The notes under the pieces are model-generated. The model had not been told where the DNA came from, did not search any database, and was given only the letters and a program-made list of their open reading frames with translations. A DNA stretch of 64,000 nt from Otis tarda (Eukaryota; Chordata; Aves; Otidiformes; Otididae). The stretch is from contig CM048553.1 in assembly GCA_026413225.1 (NCBI GenBank), positions 41,828,001 to 41,892,000 on the forward strand, in the 5' to 3' direction. The position numbers were made by a program, and so were the translations under genes. Shown here in pieces: positions 22,197 to 33,760 of this stretch (its first letter is position 1; each line of letters begins with the position of its first letter).

Positions 22197-23559
22197 GACC
22201 ACAATTAAGATGCTACATCCTGTAGAATGACAGAAGGTAGACACCGTATCTGTTTATATAGTTAAGGGATCTGCATTATGTGTTATTTGTCTGTGCTACT
22301 TAGGATCCTTCTGTTATTGGACATATCCTCAGGGATTTAGAAACTGCAGGTCTAATACTGGTGTTCTCTTAGCTGGAGTGTCAGACCTCATGTGACGACA
22401 GAGGCTCTCAGCAGCTCTTCCAGAAGATGTGGGTGTGCATGCATGTGCGCAGGGATGTTGTCTAGAACATGTTTTTAATAGTAGCATTTCTGCCTGATTT
22501 TTTTTTCTTTTCCTCCCTGCTGACCTCTCTGGTTAAAAAGTGTATATTGGAGAGACAGAAATTGGAAGAATTTTTTTTTTTTTTAAATCTGTTAGTAATC
22601 TGGGTTGAAATCCTACCCTGTGGACATTGGTGACAAAAATCCTATTATTTCAGCAGCGACAGGATTTCAGTCTTTGTGCTTTTCATGTTTATAAGATTCA
22701 TGGAAAAGCCAAGTTCAACACTAGAACCACATGCAAAGTATAAAAACAAAATACCGACATGCAGACTTTCAATAAAACAGGGTTTAATAAGTTACTGTCC
22801 AATCTGGATGACAGATATTGTGTAATACTGCTTTAACGGTCAAATCTGCCTTCATCATGATTTGGAGTTAAAGCAGGAGATGGTCAAAGTATTGCCAGTG
22901 ATTTTAATGTAAAAAATAAATAACAGGAAGTAAAAGAAATGTGTCAAGAGGAGGCCTGAGACAGGGTTCAACAGCGGAGCGTAATGGATTTGATCGCTTC
23001 TGCTTTCCTTAGGAGGAGTAACTGCATGTAAAGTATTTGGAGATAATCTGAGCAGAAGGGCCACAGCCAAAGCCTTGTATTTCTTTTTCCAAGTTTCTGA
23101 TGCAGAACATTCCTAGTTCCTTCACTGCCCCTTGAATTCAAATCCTGGCTTTGTTAATCCAAATAAAATATAAATCCAGGATATATTTCAGTCCCATCTG
23201 TATGTGCTGGGTGATGTACAACAGGTGGAATCCATTTGCCGAATAATTACTAGGATGCAAACAACGGAGAGCTTTACAAGGAAGTCATCTCTCTTCATCG
23301 CAGCTCTGGTGTTAAGGCCGTATTTGTTCCTGATAATCAGCAAAAATTCCAAAAGACGAATATTGAAATAACTTGGAGCCCTCTCCCCGAATACCATATG
23401 TTCAAACAATGAAAGGCTTGCTGTCCTTTCAGCAGAAATTAAAACAAATCCTTTGAAGGTTACTGCAATTCTCCTCCTCCTCCCTGTTTTAATTGTAAGC
23501 AAGTTTTTGCAGCTTTCTTCTCTGAGAGAGAGGCAGAAAGGGAAGATTGTTTCCGGAGA

Positions 23560-23685
23560 GGCTGAATTCTGCGTGCCTGACTTCAGGCCTCCTCTTGCCC
23601 GTGCCTCAGCCCTGCCCCCTTGAACTTGGTGGCAAAGCTCCTCTTCCTTAATTTCAGCTGTACCGAGTCAGACCAACCTCACCCC
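23560..23685. repeat. Probable old sauropsid LINE-type fragment
   Basis: TTGAACTTGGTGGCAAAGC followed by TCCTCTTCC resembles the old sauropsid motif TTGAAGTCAATGGCAAAGC...TCCCATTG, and it is followed by TACCGAGTCAGACCA, close to the TACTGGGTCAGACCA block of a CR1-like family. The two pieces may come from different insertions. The match is partial. Confidence 0.38.
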
Positions 23686-23987
23686 ATGAGCCATCTGTCT
23701 CTGGAGAGACATCTGTACTGGCCTTAGCAAGAGAGAACCTTTTTTTTCTCTTACACCTTTTAACGCCACGTGCGACACTCGCCTCTGTGCATTGATAAGC
23801 TTTGGATTAAGCCGCCTTTTCCCGTGGAAGTTACTCCACCTGCCGCCGTCTTGTGCCACGCTTGTGCCTTCCCATTGATGGCTCCAGGTGTTTGTCTCTC
23901 CCCAACAACCTCATCGTTCTGAGGACACTAAATACATCTCAAGAACTGAAATCAGCCCTTGCTAGTAACAACTTTGTGCAGTAGCTA

Positions 23988-24029
23988 AAAAAAAATTGGG
24001 GTTTTTTTTTGGTTTTTTTTTGGTTTTTT
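23988..24029. repeat. A-run and (GGT8)-type low-complexity tract
   Basis: A run of nine A, then TTGGGG, then three T runs separated by GG. This GG-plus-T-run pattern is common in bird DNA. It has no coding meaning. Confidence 0.85.
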
Positions 24030-26009
24030 CATTGGACTCAAGTGCAGTTTGACTCTGTGTGGGTGAAAATGGTGAACATGATGGGTTTGTGCGGGGCAGA
24101 GCAGCCAAGCTGGTTGCTTCTCCCGGCAAGAGGCGGGAGTTGCTTGTGAAGGAGCATGGGCTGGGCATGGAGAGATCCTAGGAAGATGGATGCGTGCAGG
24201 GTCTACCCCTCAGGGGGGCTGTGGGATGAGCCCTTTCCAAGCACCCCACGCCCTCTTACAACTTCTGTAAAATGAGGAGGGAGCCATGATGCTTTAATTT
24301 CTTGTTTTACTTGGCCCCCGCTCTCTATTTACGTAAAACTTAATAGTACAGTACTAGTAATGTAGAAGGCATTGGTAAGTAAGGCAGCTATAAGGCACTG
24401 CCTTCTGTCAGAATTTGTTACTTTAATTGAATGACTTCACCATTTTATGAAATGCAGATTCCTTTCTGATAAGGTAGGCAATGGAAATTTCTTGTTGAAT
24501 CAAGGAGTCGCATAGGAATAATTTATTTGTTTTTTCTCATGTTATATACAGTAAGAATCATATTTCTGGTTTTTATTTTCTTTTTAAAAATCTTTTTCTG
24601 TTCTGTATATTTGATATTGTATCTACTAATGAAAGGAATCAGCTAAGGAAGGGCTGGCATCCTAGACAATGTTTTGGTTCAGTTTTGGCTTGAAGCGTAT
24701 GCTGCCATGCAGATTTGCTGTTCTCCCCGCCCCAGTTGCTGTTTGGAGCATCACATAGGTTGCTAATTGCGTTACCTTTTCCTCTTCCAGAACTCTAGTT
24801 TCCGCATAGCTACCTCTCATCAGAGTTTAAGCAGAAGACTTGGTCTTATAAAATACCATTTCTCAGTCCAGATCTTGAATTGCCTGTGACCTACTGACAC
24901 GCAAAAGTTTTCCTTCTGACTCCAGCAGGACTTGTGGTGTTTCTCAGTTGCACACTCTCCAAGGTATTTTGTGGCTCATGGCAAAGAGATTATTATTATT
25001 TTTTTTAATAACACCCCCTTGCACACACTAGCATCAGTGTTGCATTTGCAGAACAAAGGTTTTTCCTTGTGAATATGTTGTATGCTTTGCAAACCCCCCC
25101 CTAAATAGATGACAACCCTGCGGTGCTGTGATGTGCTGGTGTCCTGCTTACCAGTAATTACCTGCTGAATAAAAAGTGGATCAGTGGCAAAATCTAACAG
25201 AGCTGAAGCAGCTCACGGCAATAAGATTTTTCAGAGTATAAAATGTTTGTGGACAAAGATTGTGTAATAACTCTACCGTGTTTCCCATAAATTCTTGGAA
25301 GGCCTTAAATCTGATCTTTAAGTTTGACAGATGTGATATGTTTGTGCGGTGGATTTTACCTACTGTAGCTCCGTGCCCTTTGAGTACAGCTAAGAAAAAC
25401 CTGTGAGATTGTTAAATGGGAGCTTCACCTGCCAGTCTGTACTGCAAGATCTCTATAGCAACCAAACATAAATCAAGAAAATGGCCCCTTTTGTAAGTTG
25501 GTTAATAGGCACAACATGCTTCTTTAGAAAATCCAACTATTCTTTCAATAGACTTTGATTGAAAGTCAGCCTTTTCTACAGACACATTCACATTCACATC
25601 TAGTAGCAGCTTGTATGGCTGTCCAAGGTCTAATTTATTACCCTTTAAAGATTGGGCAAAGAAAAAATGGTTCTCGGAACAATGTTTACATTCAGAGGCA
25701 TAAGCACAGTGCCACAAAAGAGCATCCTTTTGTTCTGAACCTAGAATATTAATCTTTAACCTACTTCTTATTTCAACTCCTCCTGCTTTTATTTGGTTAG
25801 CCACATTCTTCCCTTGTAATTGAAATCTTAACGATTTAATACCTTATTTATTAGCGGTGGTGAGAGAACAGATCTCTCCGCTGTTGTTTTTCCGAAATCT
25901 TGATGTGTATTGATACATTCCTCAGGCTCTTCCGACAGTTCTGCAAGCTGACTCTTCTCCTGAAGAGGCTTCTGATGGAGAAGGCAGGCGTTTTGGCTGC
26001 TAGCATTTC

Positions 26010-26017
26010 TGACGTCA
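26010..26017. promoter_or_regulatory. Perfect cAMP-response-element motif
   Basis: TGACGTCA, the full palindromic CREB/ATF site, occurs in an otherwise CpG-poor region. A single 8-mer can occur by chance, and there is no evidence of a promoter beside it. Confidence 0.25.
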
Positions 26018-26814
26018 AATTTTGGTGTGTTAACCAGGGTGGTTCTAGTAATCCTCTTCCTACTTTGTGTTTAGGGAAATCATGTGCTGGGAATATTTGT
26101 AACAAACATGTCACATTTAGACTCCTATAAATGCCAAAGGAAAACATGCAAGTGCTATACAGTAGAGAAGGAATTAGACACCAAGGTGTTTTGATGTGAG
26201 GACTGGAGTTGACTCAGTGACCAAAAGGTAGATTTCCCTTCAAAGGAGAAGGAAAACTTTGCAATTCCCCCTTTCTTTCTCGCTGTGGGGGGAAAAAAAA
26301 AAAAGTACATCTGGTTCAGATATATTGCTACGGGAAATAACCCATCTTCTTTCAGCTAAGACTGCAAGCATGAAGAAGTCAGTTGAAGTGCTTTTCGGAG
26401 AGTGTATAAATGGAATGTGTTCAGCACAGAGTGGGCAATTGCAGCAGAAGCGCTGCAGCGGGATGCTCCTGCAGAGCCACATCCCAGCAGCGTGGTGCGT
26501 GTCCCTGAGCGCAGGGGCCATCCTCCTCAGGCGCAGGCAAAGAGGGGAGGGGAGGGGAGTGAAGTGGAGTGCTTCAGGCACCTCAGCCCTGGCCAAAGGG
26601 AGAGAAGAGGGATTGAGTGGCACCGCCTTCTTCTGAAAGCAAACTGAAGAGAGTTTTAGGAGTGAGGAGGAAGAAGGAAAAAAAAAAAAGTTGAGAGCAA
26701 ACTAGGAACTTCAGTAAAGTCCTGAAAGCACCCCTTATGTTTCTCCTGAGAATTTTAATATATTCTTTGCCTTGAAAGTGTACCAATGATTCACTATGGA
26801 CACCAGGGGATCTG

Positions 26815-26872
26815 TGTATGTACATATGTATACAGATGCATACACACAGCACACACGTGTGTATGTGTGTCT
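26815..26872. repeat. Alternating purine-pyrimidine (CA/TG) tract with palindromes
   Basis: The stretch is mainly TG, CA and TA steps. It contains the perfect palindromes TACATATGTA (26821-26830) and ACACACGTGTGT (26851-26862). It is a degenerate microsatellite with Z-DNA and cruciform potential. Confidence 0.8.
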
Positions 26873-29800
26873 GCACGCCCAAAAGAAGCTCACTGCTGCC
26901 TACTTTAGATGGAGGCATGGCAGAGAATTTGAATTCTCCTTTTACTTTTCTTCTGAAAAGTTTGCAGAATGGTGCAAAGTTGTGTGCGAAGCTGTAGGCT
27001 TGTTGGCGCTTTGTTCAGCAGCACTTTCCCTTCAGGAGTCAGTGTAGGATGTTATCTGGGGGCTTCTGTGGCAAATGGTGCCAGCAGGCACATCCTTGTC
27101 ATCATGCCAAGAAGTCCCAGAATAGTTTTCATCCCTTTTATTAAAATTAAAAAGATGGTATATGTTTTCTTCACTGCATTAAAAGAATACATTACTAACT
27201 TTGTTAGTAGTACCGTAGCAGATACTGTCGCATGCCCCTCAGACTGCAGTCAGTGAAACGCTGCAACCTGCAGTCCTTTCTCCTCCTGTAAAAATAGAGG
27301 AACACTGCTCACCTTGTGTCACATTCAAAATGGGAACACGTCTGCTTTGGAGTAGCACGTGTATGGAGGATGTTTCCTGGCATGTTGGGCTTTCTGCTCA
27401 GCTCTGCTTTCATTTCAGCTGTGGCAGCCTACCTGGTGCACGCTGTAGTGGAGGAGGTGTCTGCTGTGTACTTAAAAAAAAAAAAATATTTAAAAAAACC
27501 CAACAAAAACAACCCCACATTTTTCAGAAATGGCCACAATTTTGAGAACCTGGTCAAGTGTGTCTGTCCCCATACTCTGGATCATAAATCCCTTTCAAAA
27601 GTTGTTGTGTTTAGCGTTTTACGTATTAAATCCACCACCTTGCCGTACCTACACAGCCCCCTGCGAGGACAGATATCGCAGACCTGTGTGCATTAGGGCA
27701 ACAAGCTCCTGGCATGAAACTCCATTAAATCAGCGGTTGACACATTCTGCATTTGTTTCTGCATTTTGTTTTGCCCTGTGGAGAGTGTGTTACAGCAGTC
27801 TAATTCCAAGTTGACAAAAATGTGGATAAACTGTGACAAGGTTTGCGTGGAAGGGAATAGGTCATGCCCTTTTCACCGGTCTTGAGCAGAGGGAAGTGCT
27901 CTTGGGCATGACCGCTCCATGGGTGCCCAGGAATAGTCTGCAACCTAATACACAGGTTTTTAATCTATTAGGAACTGACATCTTGTTTTGTTAGTGGTAA
28001 CGACATAATTTTCCCCAGCTTTTCCAACTGCTTGCTTCTGCGCTGCTGACGTTATCTTAGTCTCATCTAGGCACAGGGGCAGAGTCCCAGATTAAGAAGA
28101 TGATGTGAAAAAAATGAGGTTTGAAAGCAAAGCACAACCAGAAAGCACTTCTGTTTCTTTTGTACTTCTGAAGCTTCCTAGTGAAAGTAATATTTTGTAC
28201 CTAATTTTTTTTTAATGTTCCAGTCTAGTCCCACATGTGGGATTAATTAGACAAGACAAATGGCTACGAGAAAACTCATCTCTTTCTGGGAGGTTGTTTT
28301 CTGATGTTGTCATCCCATTATTTCCACTTTTCAGTTGCTTGTTTGAATGACTGATGGGCTCAATCGCTTCTTCTGTTTGATAGGCAAATACAGCACTCCA
28401 CTTTGCTAGTGTGTGTGTATGTGTGCGCCTACGATAAACATTCATTTTTAATTTACTCTGTTTACCTTGAGAGACTGCCAAGAAGTGATTCAGATATTCC
28501 AGTGCAAAGGGTTTTTCTATTGTGATACAGGACAAAGGAGTGTTGAGCATATGCTCTTTCTTCAAAGAAAAAAGAATATTATTTATTTGTGCAGCTACAA
28601 GAGGGCTGGTTTTCCTATGTAAACACTTGCCTGATTTGTTTGTCACACAGTCTACTAAATCTTTTATTCCCATGTTTAAAAAGAAAAGTTTTGCTGTACG
28701 GTGACAGAGGATTTCAGCGCATGGTTCCAGTGCTGCTGCCCTCTGTGTGTTGTTGCATGGTGGATATTACAGGTTTCATCCATCTCATGCTGCCAGCCAT
28801 TTGCTCTGGGGTGAACACTTTCCTAAGGGACTAATTAATGGGAAAAAAAAAAAAAAAAAAGCCTTTTGCAGCACTGTTTGGTCCTGTGGGCAGCTGTGCA
28901 TCGTATGCATCGCTGTTGCTTCAAAAGGCAATGCTGACCGCCTTGGTGGCTTCCTTTTGCGTTTGGTAAAGGCTATCTGTCTAGCTGGTGATGTGACTCA
29001 GCATCATTGGACCTGCAGTGGCACATGAGAAAAAGATGCAGATTTAGGAACGCTTGCGGGGCAAAATCAGTCTAAATCCTTCTGAATGTATGTGGAGAGA
29101 GCTTGGAGAGAGCTGTCACCTGCCCTGCTGTTGACAGTGGTCCTGCACTAATTTAACGTGGAGTCTTTTTGGTGGCTTAGACACAAATTCCCCTTTCTAG
29201 TGGATTTTTAACTTTCCATTTGAAACTTTTTTCCCTTTGAAACTTGTTTTGGACTGGGTTTCTCCAGGCAGTTCAGTTGTTTGGGTTTTGGTTTTTTTTT
29301 CCAAGTGATAGGGATTGAAGGGATGTGACTTTATGTCACGAGCTTTTGCAGGGTGGTATGTTAAGCCCCTGGATGCAGAGAGCTGTTGTGCCACCCCCTT
29401 TTTTTCCAGGGGACACTTCTGGATATTTTTACTGTGTTGCGATACACTTTAGTCACTTCTTATTGCTGACAGAGGGAAGTAATCTTAGTTTTTGAGAGCA
29501 CAGTGATTGGTATCGCTGATATATTTTGCCAATATTTATTGAAAAGACAGCACATTGGCTGGCTGATGTTACATCTACTGCTCGTATGGCAGAGTGGCAA
29601 AAGCATTGCATTGACTGAAAGGCTGCTCAAGATCTAACGAAGCAAAAATACTTCTTAAAAAAATCTTCTTAGTAAGGACTTTCCTGATGTAGAGACTTAG
29701 TATTAAATGGTGACAATAAAAATAACACATAAATTGGAAAACAAGTTCAGCACCGCCGCCTTTCCCATTAAGGTTCCTGGGATTGCAGCATTCATGGACT

Positions 29801-32019
29801 TTATTCAGAAGTTTGGATATGGGCTGATGATGGTTCATGCTTGTGTGGTACAGGGCTGACTTCACACTCCAGCTTGCTTTTTCTCCTTTCTTCATCCTTA
29901 ACATCCCAGGAGGTGATATAACAGATTAGTGATGTTTAGTCAGACTGCAAAAAGGATATCTTGGTGCACAGGATAATAGCTTTTTGAAAAAAAAGATTTA
30001 TTTCACCTTTATCTGGTTAAGTTCTATAAACCCTTTATTTGAATGGTGCATAGAGTTTTTATGAACTATCCCCGAGCGTCTATTGAAAAATGTCATTACA
30101 ATTTGTTCAGCACAATTAAGGAAGATGCTTTCTCAGAAAATTAAAGAAATGTACTGTTCAGTGATTGTAAGGCCACAGCAGTTGCAGTTTAACATGCAAC
30201 AAACAAAGCGATGGATGGAGGAGGATGGCGATGTGTCTTTTCATTTAGATTGATTGAAGAAAATTGCTGTATAAAATCTCCGTTCTGATAGGCATTGGAA
30301 GAAGGGCTGCTGTAGAGCTGAAGAATGCAGCTAATTTTGAAGGAGAGATTTTAAAATGTATAACATGATAGTTATGCCCCAGCCTGAGAGAATGAGACTG
30401 AAATGCAAAAATCCAGCAGTCCGCTTTTGGTCTCTTTTTGTCATATACTGAGATTTTGTAAAGCTGCAGTTTGCAACTGTGATTTTGGCTGAAGATAGAC
30501 TGCAATTCAGAGTCATGTTTAGTAAATACTCCTTGGAGCATTCACTCGGTAACAATTACTGTTAAGTTGAGAGTGTGATACCAGAAAAATATGACAGGGT
30601 GCAATTTTGATTTCTTCATATAAACTTGGAGTAACTGAAATAAAAATCCATGACTACATTAACAATGAAGCAAAGACTTGTGTACTTACTGCATTTTGGT
30701 CCTAAGATTCCCATAGGTTATTCACTCAGCCAAATATCAGCAGATCCGTAACTCAGATTTCAAGTCTATTCTGTACTCAACAAGTGAGTAATCCATTGCC
30801 ATTGCTATTATGGTTTCCAGTTGTTCAGTTAATAACTTTTTTTTTTAAATGTAACAAATTACTGTAGATACAGGTAAAATAGAAACCTTTTTTCATAAAT
30901 GCACTGTCCTGGAATATATTTTTGAAGATTATTCTTTGACGGTTGTGTATACATCTTGTTCATCTTGCTTTTTTGTTGTATTTGTAATATCAAGAGTTAT
31001 TTCTATTATCTATATTACTGCAACTGGCTTTAAAATACAGAAGTATTTCTAGTGGTTGCATTGTTAGAGCCATGCTCATTTAAGGAAAAAGTGAGGTCAG
31101 ATTTGTACAATTTTTTACTTGTTCACATTTAATTGTTCATTTGCGTGATGGTGGAGGCAGAAAAGTTTGAAGTAGAGCTTGCTGTCACAAGTGTGTGAGA
31201 AAATCCCCAAAGCAGCACATTTTCTGCTGAAGTGTATCAAGCACATCCTTGGGCAAAGTGACTCCTCTGCTTGGAAGGAAAATGGTCAAGCTTTTGTTTG
31301 TTTGCACTTGAGTAGGAAATCACTTTTTGTGCCAGCTTTAGGAGATATCAAGTAGAAAGCCCTCCATTTGCTGTGTTAAAAAGTAAACTGGCACAACGAC
31401 AGAGATAGCTCAAAATATTTGCTGTTTAAAAGACTTGTGACAATAAATAGTGCATAGTGATGAGCTGAACGTAACAGCCATGTGTGGGCAAGGAAAAAGC
31501 AGACAAAATATTACAGCTGAGAACTAGGCAGTGGATATCTACAGCAGGAAAGTTCCCAGTTTATTAGTGTGTATATTTGCAGACTTGCATGCATGTTTTT
31601 CTCTGCACGCCTGTGGTGCAAGATGGTTGCAGCATAAGCCGCTTCAGAGACCTGGTATTTGGACACCAATTCTGAAGTATGGCTTCATGGGCTTTACACA
31701 CCCATGTGTCTGTCCACGGGAACAGAGTATTAAGACCTTAAAGCAGAATATAACACATGTGCTTGGCTCACGTGGCAGTGGCTTGTCGGAGGTCTCCTTC
31801 ACAAGCTGGCCTGGCCAAGCCTCACATCTTCAGCAAGAATTTGCTCCTCTAGCCCCATCCTGCAGCTCTGCCTTCCCTCACTCACTGCTCTGGTATTTCC
31901 AGGGCTTGCAGAAGCCACCCCTTCTTGTCCCTCTCAAGTCCCCACTGGGAGGAGATATGGGCTTGATGCACTGAGCAGAGGTGAGAGGACCACACATTGT
32001 CCTTCCTCTGATCCCACAG
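26873..32019. other. Non-coding stretch, no gene seen
   Basis: Homopolymers include A13 at 27474-27486 and A18 at 28843-28860. A short TG-rich run lies at 28407-28430. A pair of near-identical 11-mers, GGAGAGAGCTT and GGAGAGAGCTG, is tandem at 29094-29115. The interval 30,060-30,260 has an enhancer-like AT-rich texture, but nothing decisive. The interval 31,780-32,020 is GC-richer. I see no gene. Confidence 0.5.
28843..28860. repeat. A18 homopolymer
   Basis: Eighteen uninterrupted A. I could not recognise a retroposed gene or SINE on the 5' side. Confidence 0.95.
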
Positions 32020-32165
32020 GGCTTGGTCAGAAAACTAAGCCCATGCCAGGGTGCAGCCCCATGCAGGAGATCCCCATCGTGGGCGGCTGTGAGGCTGCTC
32101 AGAGCCAGAGCTGGGCCGGAGCTTTTTACGCAGCGCAAGTCTTGCCACACGTGCAGCAGACACAG
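32020..32165 (+). other. Candidate exon or pseudo-exon, 146 nt
   Basis: A strong 3' splice-site-like sequence (a pyrimidine-rich tract ending GATCCCACAG) precedes 32020, and a near-consensus 5' site CAG|GTAAAA follows 32165. Two of the three forward frames are open through the whole segment and the third has a stop near its start. The segment is GC-rich compared with the sequence after it. Neither frame matches a family I know. It is the best simple pairing of splice sites in the central part of the window, but GC-rich patches give open frames easily. Confidence 0.27.
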
Positions 32166-32699
32166 GTAAAAGTTGAATTCTGCTCTGACTTTAAAATAAT
32201 AAAAAGAAGAAGAAAAATGTGCAGATAAATCGTGTCATTAGAAGTTAATTAGAGAAGTGTGGGTAGTATTACACCCATGGCTCTGGATGCTAAGTGGTAC
32301 TAAAGCAGCTGTTTCACTCAGGGGACACATCGAAGAGGACTAAGAACTGATTAGTTAAGAAGAAATAACAGTAAGTTTAGTATAAATTGCTACCAAAAAT
32401 AAATTTGTTGCAAATGTTTATTTTGCCTGATTGCCTTTGATACGTTCATACTTGCTAGGGAGAGGAGAAGGAGTTGTCTGCAAGGAATTAGGCAAGTGAC
32501 ATGGTGAGGGAATTAGCCCCTGGTAGATCCCAGCCCTAATGGCTCCAGCTCGCTTTTGGTAGAAGCCCTCGTTCCACATCTGGCTGCCAATTCTGTCTTC
32601 TGCTTTTCATTAGTGCTCCAGCCTAAGTTGCTAGAAAGAATGAGTGCATAATGCATCCTCTGCCCTTCCTCAGGCTGGAGCAGGGTTTAATCCAAATGC

Positions 32700-32762
32700 A
32701 AAAAAAAAAAAACCACTTAAGGCTGTCTGAATCTGTCTTTTCCTTTTTTTTTTTTTTTTTTT
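32700..32762. repeat. A13 and T19 runs in inverted arrangement
   Basis: A run of 13 A (32700-32712) and a run of 19 T (32744-32762) are separated by 31 bases and could fold into an A:T hairpin. No element could be defined around them. Confidence 0.85.
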
Positions 32763-32924
32763 ATTTTGAGCAATCTGTCTTTTGAGAGATTGCTGGGTGG
32801 TGAACAGGCATGCAGGGAAAGTCGGTGCAAGCAGAGATGCAACGGACGAGGCACTGTGTTCTTTTTCCCCTGTTTTTGCAGTGCTGGGCCTGCCCTGAGT
32901 GAGAGACGGATTTGTTGACTCTGC

Positions 32925-33460
32925 AGCATGGGAAAGAGCCGACAACAGATTTACTACGGAGATGACTTAGCAGCCCCCTCTAAGTGTTATGAAAAGAGTT
33001 TTAAATGTTTATATTGGCCCCTCCGATGTACAATAAATTGTTATCCGAAACAATTGAGAATAAAGAAGGGAAAAGTCATAATTGCCTCTCAGGAAATGCA
33101 GGGGCTGTTTCGGCGCGCAGGAGCGGGAGGGCGTTGGGTTTCATTGACTTGGTCTGGCTGGAAAGCAGCCTGCCCCACAGGAAGGCCGCGCATTCCTGTC
33201 CTCTCGGTGAACCTGCCTGAAAGGAATACAGGAGTTATTGGGTAATCAAGGCTTGTCAGCACCTTGGTTATGCAGCGTGGTTCAATCCGATAATGTGAAT
33301 GGAACCTGTAATAGCGCTGATGAAAAGCACGCCGGTTTGAAAGGGGCCTTGAATGATTTTTTTGTTCATTTTCTGTTTACATGTAACGCGTTATTGATGT
33401 CGTTGCCTTCTAATGTGCCTGCTTGTTTCATAGAAAAACTGGGAATTATTCATTATTTTT
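32925..33460. promoter_or_regulatory. Candidate conserved non-coding element cluster
   Basis: This is unique sequence without simple repeats, with many CpGs kept in an otherwise CpG-poor setting (for example TTATCCGAAAC, ATCCGATAATG, TAGCGCTG, GTAACGCGTTATTG). AT-rich homeodomain-like and forkhead-like words (TGTTTAC at about 33,374-33,380) are present. The texture resembles a developmental enhancer. A plus-strand frame (32928-33245, 105 codons) starts with ATG in a good Kozak context (GCAGCATGG) but has no recognisable domain, so a regulatory role is the likelier reading. Confidence 0.4.
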
Positions 33461-33504
33461 AAAGAAGAGGGAGAGAGAGAGAGAGAGGGAGAAGAAGGGA
33501 GGAG
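33461..33504. repeat. 44-nt uninterrupted purine (GA-rich) run
   Basis: Forty-four consecutive purines with a central (GA)n core. Homopurine mirror-like runs can form triplex DNA and are binding sites for GAGA-type and zinc-finger proteins. It splits two conserved-looking blocks. Confidence 0.95.
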
Positions 33505-33589
33505 TGAAAGAAAGAACCCTGTTACGTGAAGAAAATTGCATTCGAATGCTGCGACTGAAACATATTGATTTTCTGGCACAGACTTTTTA

Positions 33590-33760
33590 GATTAAAAATG
33601 CCAATACTAAATCCTTTCATGACCTATAGTTCATATGAAGTTCACGTGTCATTTACTATTATTCTGGAAAAAGCAGAATCTTTAATGAAAACATAGTTTG
33701 AAGGAATGTCCTGCCATCACAGCATTTGCATGCGATTGTAATAAGAATTGATTAAGAGCT
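33590..33760. promoter_or_regulatory. Candidate conserved non-coding element with octamer site
   Basis: An AT-rich unique block contains a perfect POU octamer ATTTGCAT (33724-33731) followed by GCGATTG and then by GAATTGATTAAG, a homeodomain-type word. It lies directly after the purine run that follows the 32.9-33.4 kb block, so both may belong to one regulatory region. Confidence 0.33.

Larger units (their letters stand above)
18986..23559. other. Non-coding stretch, no gene seen
   Basis: The interval 19,000-19,330 is GC-richer and carries a minus-strand open frame of about 100 codons with no known domain. The rest is mostly AT-rich and featureless, except for a diverged pair of direct repeats (21717-21770 and 22136-22196) and a T14 run at 22571-22584. 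The interval 23,270-23,420 keeps several CpGs in AT-rich DNA and may be constrained, but the evidence is thin. Confidence 0.5.
23686..26800. other. Non-coding stretch, no gene seen
   Basis: It holds a G/T low-complexity tract (23988-24029), an unpartnered 5' splice-site match TTG|GTAAGTAAG at 24374/24375, a perfect CRE motif at 26010-26017, and a GC-richer patch at 26,440-26,640 that includes three adjacent G4 runs near 26,540. Open frames of about 125 codons on both strands over 26,240-26,640 overlap and have no domain. Confidence 0.5.

Noticed and set aside
32928-33245. 105-codon ORF with a good Kozak ATG
   Set aside because: The start context is good, but the product resembles nothing known and the DNA looks like an enhancer. 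Kept only as part of that block.
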